A stretch of DNA of 64,000 nt from Chitinophagales bacterium. Its GTDB lineage: Bacteria; Bacteroidota; Bacteroidia; Chitinophagales; JADJOU01. Below are positions 18,334 through 33,300 of this stretch, one piece after another. Within the stretch, counting starts at the first letter, position 1; each line of letters starts with the position of its first letter. The DNA lies in NCBI GenBank assembly GCA_016787225.1, contig JAEUUY010000026.1, forward strand, positions 108,414 to 172,413. Direction: 5' to 3'. The notes below the pieces were generated by a model. The model had not been told where the DNA came from, ran no database searches, and saw nothing but the letters and a program-made list of their open reading frames with translations. Both the position numbers and the translations under genes were made by a program.

Positions 18334-21300
18334 TTATTTCAATATCAGCTGTACGCTATTTTCATCATTCGTTGATTCATTCACCAGTTTGAGCATATAG
18401 ACTCCCGAGGTCGCATTAAGTGGTCTATGGAATTCTCGCTTGTCATAAGTTCCTCTCACCTCATAGCTCTCAGACCATATCATTCGACCGAGTGGATCAT
18501 ACATTTTTAAGGTTAATTTATCTTTGTCATGACCCTTAGCATCTATGAAGAAAGATTGATCCATAGGATTTGGATAGACACTAATGTTCATTAAACCAAG
18601 CTTTCTATAATCCAAAGCTACAATCTTGCTATATTCATAGCTGCCATCGTTGTCTATCATCTTTAATCTATAATAATTGATAGCCTTTTCTGGATAGATA
18701 TCTACAAAAGAATAGTTTTGAATAAACTGTGATAAACCAGCCGCCTTGACTTCTCCTAACTTCTCCCATTGACTAACCTGTGAATTAGTCGCACGCTCTA
18801 TCTCGAATTTGTCTGAATTCTTCTCTGAAGCAGTCTGCCAATTCAAATGCGATGCATCCTCTCGTTTCTCACCTTTAAAGTCTAGTAATTCTAATGGAAG
18901 TGGTGTGCTATTCGCTACTGTGACTCCTCCACCAAAAGTAGAGAATGTTTTAATACCATGCAGCTGCACAAATTTGATCCCATTCTCCACACCAGAACTA
19001 TCCCCTGATAATGACCATGAAACTCTGGTAGAATCTGGCGTACCTGCATCTACACCGAACGCAGTCATAGTAGAAATTATTTGAGGTATTGTTTTCTTGG
19101 TCTTGAACCACATAAATGGCAGTGTAGCACCCAAAATATTACTATCTGACTTGAGTTGATTCATACGTGGGGTTACATCATCAATTTCAGATTGTGCATA
19201 ATATAACCTTACTTTCACGCCTCCATTGACCGTAAAAGTACCTGGGGCATTAACCTGAATAAGGCGCTTCATAATAGACACCGCACGTTCATCTGGCACT
19301 TTACGACCTTTGGATAAATTAGCATCTGTATATCCATCTCCAGTATTGATAGTAATAGAGTCTACATTGACGGTATTGCCATTTTTAAAGATAGCTATGA
19401 CGAGTTTGGTGGTATCTACTGGGTCTGTATAGTAGGTCCAACCATTGACACTACAGCCATTGCTAATGGAGGTCACTTTGGTGCTTGTAGAGGTTAAGGC
19501 TACTTGTCCTACGGTAGCACCTTTGGTGACGAGAGTAAACACCTCACCATTATTGATCTTCAAATCACTAAAGGTAACAATATTGGAAGCATAGCTGGAC
19601 GCATCAAATATCCTCACTGTGCCATTGGTGAAATCCCCATTGCCATCTTCGTCAACAATTATTCTATAATCCGTAACCAATGTACCTCTACCTGTAACAG
19701 TACTGACATCAAAGCGATACTCAGCTTCTACAGCATCACCAGTTACCTGAGCTTTCCATTCTCGAGTGAGCCTCGATGCACAGGTAGAAATGGTAGCAGG
19801 TAAGTCACTGCTGATTTGAGTCATAGACCCACCGTTGTCGCCTATTATAGTAAACATGGAATCTTTCGCAAATGACCCAATATTATTAGCATTCGAGCTA
19901 GATAGCGAATTGAGAGAAAGCGTCAAAACTCCTCCCGTATGGGCGCTCGCAGACTGCTTCTGATAAAGTCCGCTGCAGAAGTCTCGCCCTATACCAAAAA
20001 TACGACGATTATAGGTTGCATTGACCGCAGAATCCCAAATAATAGATCCATAGCTTGCACGATAGCTCCTACCCGATCCAGATTGATCCAAGGTTATTCC
20101 ATACTTCAGTGCCATATAGGATTCTATTCGATTGCGTTCCACGTAGGTTAAGGCACCCACATAAACAGCCACATCTCCCATTCTACCTACATAAGCAAAA
20201 CTAGGACCAGCACCTTGACCTCCTAAAACCTTATTATTGGTATTGAGTACCCAAGGACTAGCAATATCTACAGTCTTGGTTAACTTTCCATTATGATAAC
20301 CTAACCAATCTGTTGCAGTATTCCCTGTATTCTTAGTCCAGCCTAAAATGTTAACGGAACCCGCTGTATAAGCACTATCATTATCTGCTACATTGACTCC
20401 ATTTCTATCCAATATCCCTTTATTATTACCAAAAATACCTGATGACCATGATCCTGCAGCTTGTGGATTTTCTCCTAAAATAACCCTTAAATTACTATTA
20501 TCCGCAGCAGGGGAATGAACAGCAAAGAAATTGACGGTAACATCACCACTCATACCGAGGGTATGATTGAAGTTTAGCGCATCTCCACCATCAAAGCTCG
20601 CATTTTGATTATAGTTCATCAAATTGCTCGTACTATTATAGGTAGGTTGACTGCCGACTGTCGCTTGAACGGCTTCTCTATTATTAGTACTTTGGTCTGC
20701 CCACTTACTCACTGTAGTAGTAGCTGTAATCCCTTTATCGGCTCTCAGCCAAGCCTGAATACCAGAAGTCACTCCGCCTGGAGCTATCGCATAGACATCA
20801 ATTAGCAAAGTGAAATAATTGTTGTTTTTAAACACGACATTATTGAAGGTTACTTCCTTCGTGGTTTCATTATAAGTCGCTGCATCTATGATGCGCGTGT
20901 CTCCATTTGAGAAATCACTATCTACTGTATCAACTAATAGTTTAAGGTCCAAAATAGATGTAGATGAAGGTATCAATCCATCGAGATAAAATCTAACTTG
21001 GGTAGTCTGGCTAGATGTTCCCGTTACCTGGGTTTTCCATTCTTTCTGTAATCGAGATATACTGACACAAGCCTGTGAAGTAATCGAAGCTGGGAATTCT
21101 GTATTTTTAAACCCTCTCGCACTATCCGAGCCCCATACGAGAAAATCTCGATTCGCATCGAAACTGACGGCATTTGAAGCATTGGTAGAATCTATAAATT
21201 GCTTTCCAATAGCTACGATATCGCCTCGCTGGGTGGTATCTTGAGAGCGGCTTTGTTTTTGATTCAATGCACTACAACTGTCGAGACCTATACCAGCAAT

Positions 21301-24300
21301 ATTGAAGCGATAGGTAGAGTTTCCAGTCCAAATGACCGAGCCATTTGAGGCTTGATAATCTGCACCTGTATTACCTTGATGTAGGGTTAATCCATATTTC
21401 AAAGCTAGATAGGAATTGACTTTATTCATATCAGAAGTGGTCAATGTATCAGAGTATACAATAACATCACCAATTCTACCCTCCCAGAAAAAAGTATTAT
21501 TCGTATAAGCACCAATATTAAAATTAGAATTTAACACCGTAGTTAAACTTAAACTTGTACCTGTTATGGGTTGTCCATTTCTAGAAGCTCTCATTTGGGT
21601 ATTATTCTTATCTGCATAATACAGATGTGCTGAATTTAGCGGAAGTACCGAATAGGTGGTTTGATGAGTCGTAAAACCACCACTCACGCCTACATTGTAT
21701 GTACTGGACTTACCAAATGAAAATGTATTATTTAAAGAAACATTATGCGCTCCATAAGAAGCTATATACCTAAACTCATTTGTGTTGGAGTTAGTTGCTA
21801 CTCCAAGAAATGTTCTCCTTTCATTCGAGGAAGATAATCCTGCATCTGTACCAAACAGTACATCATTTCCATCGAAGTTAACCATACGATTGAAATTGAT
21901 ATTTCCGGTACTTGAAGTCAATCTAGGTTTAAACAATTGACTACCTGGCTGTGATACCGTTCGTTCAAAACCAGATTGATCAAACCATCCTGAGACCGTA
22001 TCGCCACTGTTATTTAATCCTATATCTGCTCTCCACCATCCTTTCAAGTTAGCTGTAACTCCACCTGGACCTACATTGACTATAGTATCGGTGATAATGG
22101 TCATATAAGCAGAATCTTCATTGAAACTCACACCGTCAAAGGTCAAGACGCCGCTGCTAAAACTCGAAGGGCGGTAAAAAGTGGAAGCACCCGTAAAATC
22201 GCTTGAACTATGCACCGCTAGTCTGAAGCGTGAAGCGTCACGGGTATTGATATTGGTTCTAGTGATGTCAAATCTCAACTGAAGGGCATCTATTGTTCCG
22301 GTTTTTTGTACCTTCCACTCTCTGCCGATACGCTTACCTGCGCCACAAGTACCGACATTGAGTACACTAGGGACTTCCGTTATTTGTTCGCTGAGCGAAC
22401 CATTATTATCTCCCCACATTAAAAAACTGAGGTTATTGATAAATTCGGAAGTATTGAGGGCATTGGAGGTACGGATGGTATCATTACCTACTGTGAGCAC
22501 CGTAAATGCAGAGATAGAATCCTGACTCTGAGACTGCCGCTGATCGAGACCACTGCAATCATCTCTACCAATACCAGCAATTCGCCACTTAAAGCTAGGA
22601 TTATCAGCAGTGGTGGCATCCCATGGTATAGTGGTACCATCGGATGCGAGGTAGTTCTGAGCTGTGGATTGATTGAGAGTTCTTCCGTATTTAATAGCTA
22701 AGTAGGTATTGACCCTTTGCAGCTCAGTTGTAGATAATATACTATTATAACTAATTAACTCTGTGATCCTTCCAGACCAAAATTCACCTACAACATTCCT
22801 ACCAATATAACCCGTGCCACTCAACACTGTATTCCATGACCTAGCAGTGCCAGTAATACTCCCTCCATCAAATGCGCCTCGAGACTGTGTACCATTGTAA
22901 TCTCCATAAACTATACGTGGGTCAGTTGTATTTGTCCACACATTGGCTATAGTATGATCCTGTGAACCCCAACCTACAGTATATTGTATTTGAGATACCC
23001 TGGCCAATGCAGACATTTGGTTGATCGTATTTGACCCATACGTGTACATAAATCTACCTGTAGCATCTGTAGAAAGCGTAGTCCCTACACCTATCATAGT
23101 CCTGTTATTGGCTCCTGCATTTAACCCTATATCAGAGAAAGTAAAATGCTGATTCGTTCCATTAAAACTGATAGAAGGATTGAAATTTATCAAATTAGAA
23201 GTCGTATTATATTGTGGATTATTGACACCGGTTGCATTTCTGGCACTCACAGATTGATCATCCCAAACGGTCACATTTGAGCCGCTCACAGTAACACTTT
23301 TATCTGCCCTATACCAGCGAGCTAGATTTGTCCCTACCCCACCCGGTGCCACCGCATTATCTATAACCAAGGTAAAATAGTCATTATTGGAGAAATTATA
23401 AGAAAACTCGACTATCTTATTTGTGGCATCATAGCTCGTCGCTGAGACAATCGTGGTCGCATTGCTAAAGGTAGAATCGGTATCTACTAGAAGTTTAAAG
23501 TCTGCTAAGGCCGAATTGCTGCTCGTATAGGAAGTTCCTAGGTGGAAGCGAAGGGCTACAGTACCCACCGTCTTGGTCTCCTGCACCTTCCACTCTCGAC
23601 GGAGGCGTTTGTAGGTCTTACAACCCAAGGCATCCAACGCAGCAGTTGGTACTTCGCTCGTAGTAGTTCCTGTCAGTCCATTATCTCCCCAAACCATAAA
23701 GCTGAGGTTGGTATCTATTGTTGAGGAATTCGCTGCATTAGTCGCTTCAAAGCCTGTCAATGCCATAGCTACCATAGAGTCATCCACCGCCGTATTATTA
23801 ACTGAGCGAGACTGCTTCTGATATAGTCCTGAACAAAAATCTCGACCTATACCAGCTATATTTTTGCTAAAGGCTGGATTGTCCCCTGTCGTGGCATTCC
23901 ACATGAGCGTCGTACCATCGGAGGCGATATAGTTCGTAGCAGTGGTTTGATCTAAAGTGACACCGTATTTCAGTGCCATATAAGACTCTATACGCTGACG
24001 TTCTGTAGCTGTCATGGTAGCAGTATTGTAGATGGCTACTTCTGATATATCGCCCCATTGTTGAGTAGCACATACTCCGCAGTTTCCGATATATCCGATT
24101 CCGCCTATATCCGATTCTAATATATTGTTGTAAATCGTTCCATTTCGTCCATTGACGCTATTCCACCCCTGTGTGCCTGTGGTACGCGTATATGCACCTA
24201 GAATGCCTACCTGTCCAGGTACAAATGTATACCCAGATAGTTTATTTGAGGCCGTCGCCGTATTGTCAAAATAGCCTAAATTATTATTGGACTGACCCGT

Positions 24301-27300
24301 AATCATGAGGTGATCAGCGGAGAATCCTCTAAGCAACGTATTCCAGTCAATATTTTGAGGACCTTTTCTAGAAGCGGCAAAAGCATTGACATTCACATTC
24401 GGAATACCGCCTGAAATAGTCAATACGTGACTGGCTGCTGTAAGACTAATACTTGGATTATAGTTTATTAATTTAGTCCCTGTAGTGCTATAAGTAGGCT
24501 GATTAGCTCCCGTAGCTTGGGTCGCATGTCTGCTAAAAAGACTCTGGTCATCCCACTGACTGACACCTGTTGCAGTTGATACTCCTGTCTCAGCTTTGTA
24601 CCAAGCTTGTAAACCTGCTAATACTCCGCCTGGAGCAATAGTCAAGGTGGTATCCGTAACTAAGGTGAGATAAGTCACCGTATCCGAGAAAAACACATTG
24701 TCAAAAGTCAGTACGCCAGATGCAAAGCTCGCTGGTTCGATAAATTCCGTAGCCGAGGTGAAGTCATTGGAGTTGTGCTTGACCAGTCTAAATTTATTCA
24801 CTGCACGAGTCGAGTTTAATCCTAGGGCATCGATATCCATCTTTACCTGCACATAGCCTATTTCTTTGCCTGCGGTCTGCTGTACTTTCCATTCTCTACC
24901 TATGCGAAGTCCTTGATTACATGTACCATTCGCATTGATGGCAGCAGGTATTTCTGTACTCTGCTCTGCTAGAGCGCCGCCATCATCTCCCCAAACGAGG
25001 AAGGTACGGTTTGAGTCTATAGTATTGAGGTTAGTTGCATTGCTAGTTTCGAAACTCGTCAATGCCATAGATAATACAGTACTATCAGAAATCTGAACTT
25101 GGCTCTGAGATTGTTTTTGATACAAACCAGAGCAGTCATCACGCCCGAGACCCGCTATGCGGTTTTTATAGGTAGGATTATTGCCTGAGGTGGCATTCCA
25201 CATTAGCGTGAGGCTATCTGATGCTAGATAATTTTGCGGAGTGGATTGATTGAGAGTCAAACCGTACTTCAATGCAAGATAAGAATTTACTCTCTGTTGA
25301 TTTCCAGCGGATAAATCATCGTTGTATAAAACAAGTTCGGGCAAATCACCTGCGTAATAGGCATCTGCTGCCCAGTTACTTCTGGCTATATAATTAATAG
25401 TACGTGTGACATTATTCGCTATATGTGTATTATCTGCATTGGCTTGGTCACGTCCATTTAGAAATATGGCAGGTATATTAGTTGTGCCAGCTGTACCCCC
25501 TGCTTGAATTACTCCATGCATTAGCCATTCATTATTGGTTATTTGATTTGTGACTACTGCTCCATTAGGGGTAGCACTATTGTAGACTCCGTATTGCATT
25601 GAAGTGGTTGAGGCTTCTCTAGTTAAGAAAATATTATTGTTTGCTGTACCATTTCCGAAATCAAAGTATCGGGCAAAAATATTAGATGCAGTAGGTCTAG
25701 CTATTACGAAAGCTGATAAGCCAGCTGTAAAATTCGCCAATCCTGAAGGTAACGAGAAATGATCATTCGTGCCATCATATCGAATACAAGGGTTGAAATT
25801 GGCTAAGTTTGTCGCTGTGTTATATGTTGGCTGGTTACCTCCAGTTCCTTGAGTAGCATTGAGACCACTCGCACTCTGGTCTGCCCATGCACTGACACTG
25901 GTAGTTGCCGTAACGCCTTTATCTGCTCTATGCCAAGCTACTAGACTTGTCTTCACACCACCAGGTGCCTCGGCGGCATCATCTACTACCAGAGTAAAGT
26001 AGTCATTATTGATCAAATTAATATTACCAAAACTTACTGTTCTATTGGTACCATCAAATGAAGTAGCATTGTATATCGTAACTCCAGAACTAAAATCATC
26101 CGAATTATTTTTCACCAATAGCTTAAAATCGCCAATAGTGGAAGCGGCATTGGAGTAGGTAGTACCCAAATGAAAACGCATTTCGACTTCACCTACCGTA
26201 CCCGTTTCCTGTACTTTCCACTCTCTATTGAGACGGCGGAATGCTCTGCATAGATTCGGGTCTAACTGCGCACTAGGAACTTCTGAGGTAGTAGTACCAG
26301 TAGCAGCATTATCTCCCCAGATCATAAAGGATTTATCCGAGGTAAAATTATTCATATTTTCTGAATTGCTATTAGCAAGGGTATAATTACCTATGGCCAA
26401 CATTGAGCCATCATTCGTAGGATTGACAGAGCGGGATTGTTTCTGATTCAGACCTGAGCAATCATCGCGGCCAATGCCGGTCACGTTGTTATGATAGGTT
26501 AGATTAGCTAACTCATTCCATATTGTAGAGCTATCACTAGCTACCATAGAGGTATCAGGTGTCATACCGTATTTGAGATTGAGGTAGGAATTTACTTTTT
26601 GTCGCTCGCCGAAATTTAAAACCCAAGGATACTGTATAATCTCAACTATTTTGCCATCGTGACCATCCCATTGCAAATCATTGTGATACCCTAGCGAATA
26701 CTCTTCGCCACCATTCAATGTAGTATTGCCATTGATTGTACCCTGATTGACTTGTCTGCCCTGCATAAATAGCTGTGCATTGTTTGTAGTGGTAATATTA
26801 TTGTTACTATATGCTCCGTAGGCCATTTTAGGGATATTACTTTCAGTGCTAGCTATCACACCGGGACCACCTACATAGGCATTCCAGAAATCAAATCGTA
26901 CTTCATTACCAACTGTATTCATCCAAAATGAATTGTTGGTACTATTATCCTGACCTAGAGCAGCTAAGACACCATTGCCTGCGTTGAATGTAGTTTTTGT
27001 AAACACGGTAAACATAGATTTTGGTTGTTTGCCATAAGCGAAGCCATTAGCATGATCTGCCGATTCTAGCTGATCATCGGTAAATAAGACGACAGGATTA
27101 TAATTAACCAACTGAGCACTGGTAGTTTTATAATACAGCGGATTCCCCGAAACTAAGGTTAAATCATTTCCATTGCTGGACTGATCTTCCCAAGTCAATG
27201 TATTGGTACCCTCGCCCGTATTATCTATACCTTTATCCGCACGATGCCATGCCGAGATAGATGGTGCCGATGGAAGGAATAGTTTATTGTCGGCGATATC

Positions 27301-30300
27301 GACAAAGGATGTACCTACATCAAGACCTGCTGTTGTACCTCGCCATTGGATTTGAAATGTTTCTGCACCAGCATTTTCACTAAATCTTGCTTCTATCGTA
27401 TGCAATCCTGCCCCGAGAGTAATATTCGCAGATTGGAAAGTACCATTAGCCTGCGTGGTTATAACAGGTGTCCCATTGACTATGAGATAAATTCTGTCAT
27501 CGACAGCGTTCGCTTGAAACTGGTAAACACCAGCCGTAGTTATCGATAGTCTAGTATTGCATACCATAGTAAAATTGTCTCCAATTTCATTCAACACAAG
27601 GTCATCTGGATTTGTCAGATTATTGCAGTAACCTGACTGCATAAGTGTAACTCCATTGACTGTAGCTAAATCACTATCATAGCCACTAAACAAACTGTAT
27701 GCCACCCCATTCACACTCTGTGTCGTAGTAGCCACACCTCCCGGTGCAGCAGCTGCTATATTGGTCACAAAAGTAAAGAATTGCCCATTGGTGAAATTAA
27801 CATTGTCAAAGGTGGCAATCTGGGTAGTCTCATCGTAACTCGTAGGTGTGACTATGGTGGTAACACCATTGGAGAAATTACTGTCTGCGTCTATCAAGAG
27901 TCTAATATCTGATATCTCAGTAGATTTAGGAGCTACACCTCCTAGACTCATTACAAGCTGCACCGCACCCACCGTGCCCGTTTCTTGTACGCGCCATTCT
28001 CTATTGAGCCTTCGCACACCGATACACCCTCCATTGGTGAGCGCACTCGGCACTTCGGTCATATTGGATCCCGTGGCACCATCATCTGCCCACATCATAA
28101 AGCTGAGATTGGCGAGGGTGTCGGTATTCTCAGCGTTAGACTCAAATACTTCGGTGATACCCATAGCTACTGCCGAATCGAGTGCAGTAGTTCGATTTAA
28201 ACTTCGGCTTTGTTTTTGGTGCAGTCCTTGGCAAATGTCCCTGCCTATGCCTGCAATATTGTTTTTGTAGTTTCCATTCGTAGTCGCATTCCAGAACTGG
28301 GTAGTACCATCAGAAGCGATATAGCTGGTAGGAGTGGTCTGGTCTAGCGTAATTCCCCATTTTATAGCCAAATAAGAATTCACTCGTTGTCTATTCGCAG
28401 GACTTAATGCAGCCGAATAGAAAATAACTTCTCCGATTTTTCCATCGTGCCATTCTGCTGTACTCGTATGATTACCAATATCTAATAGGCCGTTATTGCC
28501 AGTGTATGAATTCACGGCATTACCAGCTACTAAGCGACGACCATTGCTGAATAATATGGTAGAAGTATCTAATGGAGCTACCATATCTGTTTGAAGTCTT
28601 GAGTTATCATTGACGCCCGTCGTCAAGACTGGAATACCTGCATTAAGAGTCGTATTCGTAGCTTGAATCCTATTTGTATTCGGTAAATCAAGGTATTGAA
28701 TATTGCCCCAAGGAGAATATAATTTCAATCCTGTACCTACTACTGGTTGCATAAAAATACTTTTAGATGCTGCTGGATTATCGGCTGTATTGATAAAAAA
28801 CAAAGTAGCCCCAGTATAGGTAGTTCCATTTGCCAGCATTCCATTGGTGCGAGATAGCACATCATTGGCACCATCGAAATCTAAGGTAGGATTATAATTA
28901 ATAAGTCCTCCTCCCGTCGTCCGATAAGTAGGCTGCTGTCCTGCTGTACCCTGACTCACATGATGTCCCAAGCCACTTTGGTCATCCCATTGCGAAACCG
29001 TCGAGCCATTTAGGGTAACGCCTGCATCGGACTCTAGCCACAATCGAATATTGGCTGAGACACCTCCTGGTGCTATAGCCTCATCATCACTTGTCAATAA
29101 AGAAAAATACTGTCCATTAGTAAACGTAATATTATCAAAATTCAAAAAACTATCCACTTTGGATGTAGCACTGTATAGGGTAGCACCTGTTGTAAAATCT
29201 CCGTCAGCATCGACCATGAGTTTAAATTCGCTCGTGGCTCTGGTCAATAAGTTTAATCGGGCTAGATTGAACTGCACCATATTATGCTCTGTATAATTAG
29301 TTACAGCTACTCGCCATTCTCGAGAAATACGCTTGCCTTTGGTACAGACACTACCTGCGGTGATAGCCGTCGGTATTTCAGTAGAAACTTCTGTCACGCC
29401 TCCATTATCATCTCCCCATATTAGGAAGGATTTATCGGCAGTAAAGCTGGCTGTATTTTCCCCATTGGAATTGGCTATGGTATCTCTACCGATGGCCACT
29501 AAGTTTCCTGTATTGGCAGTATTGACTGATTTCGATTGTTTCTGTTTCAGTCCAGAGCAGTCGTCACGTCCAATACCAGTAATATTATTTTTATGAGAGG
29601 CGAAGGTGGTCGCATTCCATATTGTAGATCCTGCACCATCCACATAATTGGTAGCCACGGTCTGATCGAGCGAGATACCCCACTTGATCGCGAGATAAGA
29701 CTCTACTCGGCTGCGCTCGGCAGCAGTCAAGTCCCATGGATAATAAATAACTTCGTTCATATTGACATCGGTACAGCCATAGGTATAGTCCACATGAGTA
29801 CCGATAGAGAAATCTTCTTGTTCATTGAGTTGACTAGCCCAGTCTGTCTTGGTGACCGGACCGAATACTCTGCCATCACCATATTGCGCTACATTGAGCG
29901 TAGTGGTGATATTCGAATTTCGATAAACCCCTGATAACATCAGTGGTTTATTATTGGCGGTAAATGATGGGAAAGGAGTTACATTATCATTCAGTACATC
30001 CGTTTTCAATTCTGCATTGGTAGTATAAATACCGAAACCTGCTTTGGTGATTTCGAGTCCATGCATAACAGGAAAACCAGCACCGCTACCATTGAATACA
30101 GGCTTGGACATTACACCTATAACCGTCTTCCCTTGCTTACCGAGAGCGAAGCCCGAAGGATTATCGACAGATTCCATTTGATCACAGGTAAAGGCTATCG
30201 ATGGATTGTAATTGGTCAATCGAGCGCTAGTGGTATTATAATAGGTAGGATTACCAACAATTGTAGTTAGATTATTTCCATTCGGAGATTGGTCTTTCCA

Positions 30301-33300
30301 TCCGGTAGCCACAGCGCCATTACCCGTAACGGTTACATTCTTATCTGCTCTGAGCCATGCGGATAACGTAGGCGCAGATGTAAGAAAGAGTTTATTGTCT
30401 GCTATCGACTGCCAAGTGGTGGTCACATCTAATCCTGTCGTGGCTGCTCTCCATTGCAGATTGAGTATTTCTGCTCCAACATACTCTGAAAAGCGAACTT
30501 CTAAAAGATGATTTCCAGCAGACAAGGTAATATTAGCACCTGTCACATCACCACAGCAGGTTCTATTCATATAATTGACGCCATTTATTAGAAGTTGTAC
30601 ATTATCGTCTGCCGCTAAGAATCGGAATTGATACTGACCAGCATTGACTATTTTCAAATTAGCGGTCAACCTCATCGTAAAATAGTCGCCATTTTCATAG
30701 AGCACATGATTATCTGCGTCTGTGAAATTATGGATATATCCAGTCTGTTTCAAGCTACCTTGAATGCCATCCGTCACCGTTTCTAACCCATTATATAGCT
30801 CATATTTTACTCCATTGATTTCACTAGCCGTCGGTGTCAAAACACCACCAGGAGCTGCAGCAGCTTGATCGACCATGAAGGTAAAAAATTGACCATCGGT
30901 CAAATTCACTCCATAGAAATCGACGAACTTCCCCGTAGGATTGATGGCTGAAGCATTTATTATGGTAGTACCACCATTGGCGAAGTTGGCATCACCATCT
31001 ATCAATAGTTTATATTCCGAAATATCATCGCTATAAATAGATAGGTCTCCGAAATACAACCGAACATTCGTAGCACCTACGGTTCCCGTTTTCTGCACCC
31101 GCCATTCTTTATTCACTCTCGTGTAGGTAATACAAGGGTTGGCAAATGAAGTAGGTAGCTCCGTAGTCTTAGTGCCCGTAGTACCGTCATGGGCTATCAT
31201 AAGAAAACTTTTATCGGCTGAGAAGGTAGATTTATTATTTAGATTAGAGGATTTTATAGAATCCAAGCCAATACCGACCATATTACATTCCGTGCAGGTG
31301 AGTGAGCCACGACTCTGTTTTTGATACAAGCCACCACAGTCATCTCGACCTATACCGACTATATTGTTTTTATAAATAGTATTCGCAGCAGCATTCCAGA
31401 AAATAGGGCTACCTCCTGAAGCCGTGTAGTTCTGAGCTACTGTCTGGTCTAAAGTCAAACCATATTTCACTGCGAGATAGGAATTGACTAGATTTTTTTC
31501 TGCATCAGAAAGTACTCTATTATAGTTTATAATTTCTGGTATTATCCCAAAATAATTCCCAAGACCAGGATAGGCACCAATATGTACATTTCCATAAGCT
31601 ATAAAATTGACCGTATTATTGGTAGTTGCTGCTTGCTGTCTTCCATTGAAAAAAGCTCTCCAGTTATTCGTAGCTGAATGTTGATTGAAAATTTGGACAT
31701 GCATGGGATTAAAAGCAGGCCCTTGCGTAGTTAAGCCAGGTCCCTCTGCAACAGGCGGTGTGGAATTATTCGGAAGCCATGCCTTGCGTATAGAAGACCC
31801 GTAGCCTGAATAAATATAGCCATTGCCCCAGGTATAATGATGTCCCCAGCTAGCTCCACCAAAGTAATATAAAGAAGATCGATTGGCGACATCAAAATTT
31901 CGCTGCACACTAAATACGTCTCCCGAGGTAAATGTAGAATAGAAATATCTTTTAGAAGCATTATCTATCCGCATCCAATCATCCCCATCAAAACGAATCA
32001 CTGGATTGAAATTTATAGAACTATCTATCCACTGTGGATTACTATATACATAGTCGATGTTTCGTCCATTCGGTGACTGGTCTGCCCATGCACCACTAGG
32101 TCCAGCCGCAGATAAGGTAGTACCGCTGAGGTTCACTCCTTTGTCTGCCTTGAGCCATAGTGCCAAACCAGAAGATACACCTCCAGGAGAAGAAGGCATA
32201 AGATCTAAAACTAGGGTGAAATATTGACCATTGGTGAAGTTGATATTATCAAAAGTTAACTCTTTCGTAACAGGGTCATAAGAGGTAGCTTCTACTATAG
32301 TTGTACCTCCGTTTCCAAAATTGCCATCATCATCTATAAGTAATTTCAACTCGGACTGAGTGGTGGTAGCTGAGGTAAAACCTGTAAGATTGAATTTAAC
32401 CTGAACAGCACCAACCGTGCCAGTTTCTTGTACCTTCCACTCACGTGCGAGTCTGAGCACAGAGATACAACCTCCATTGGTCAGAGAAGAGGGCACTTCG
32501 GAAGTTTGAGTGCTCGTCAGCCCATTATCTCCCCATAGCATAAAGCTGTTATCTGCAAGCATGCCTGAGTTGTTAGCATTGCTAGTAGCGATGGTATTCA
32601 AGCCCATCCAAACCATATTGCCGTTATTCGCAGTATTGACTGAGCGGGATTGTTTTTGGTAGAGCCCCGAACCATTGTCCCGAGCGATACCTGCGATGTT
32701 ATTTTTATTGCTGCTATTAGCTGCACCATCCCATACCGTAGCACCTGTAGATGATAAATAATTCGTAGCTGCAGTTTGGTCTATGGATATACCATACTTT
32801 ATAGCCAAGTAGGATTCTATTTTTATTCGCTCTGTAGCAGTTAATATACCTCCAACAACAAGATATTCTGTGACGAAAGCATTGTCAAAATAGCCTCCAT
32901 CAGACCAGCGTCCAAGATAGAAAGGTTGATTGGTTCCTTTGATAGCCGCAGTGGTAGCATCTGTAGTCAGCTGTCTGCCGTTTCTGCGAATAGTCTGCTG
33001 CTTAGTAGGCAATACATCATAGGTCATCGATATCTGCTGAGGTATGCCGAAAGTTCCTCCCCAATTGACCGATTGGCGATAAGGTGCCACATAATGCCCT
33101 GCATCCCAATAAATATCATTGCCGTAGGGCGTATGTGCCATAAATCGATAAGGATTACATTTTTCTGAGAAATTTACAGCAACAGATGAAGAAGGCACAT
33201 TTCGCACCATGAAAACATTCATATTATTATAGGTAGCCGTACCTAAAATACCAGCAGTATTAGTTAAAAAGTCATTAGATCCATCCATTTTTACGGTAGG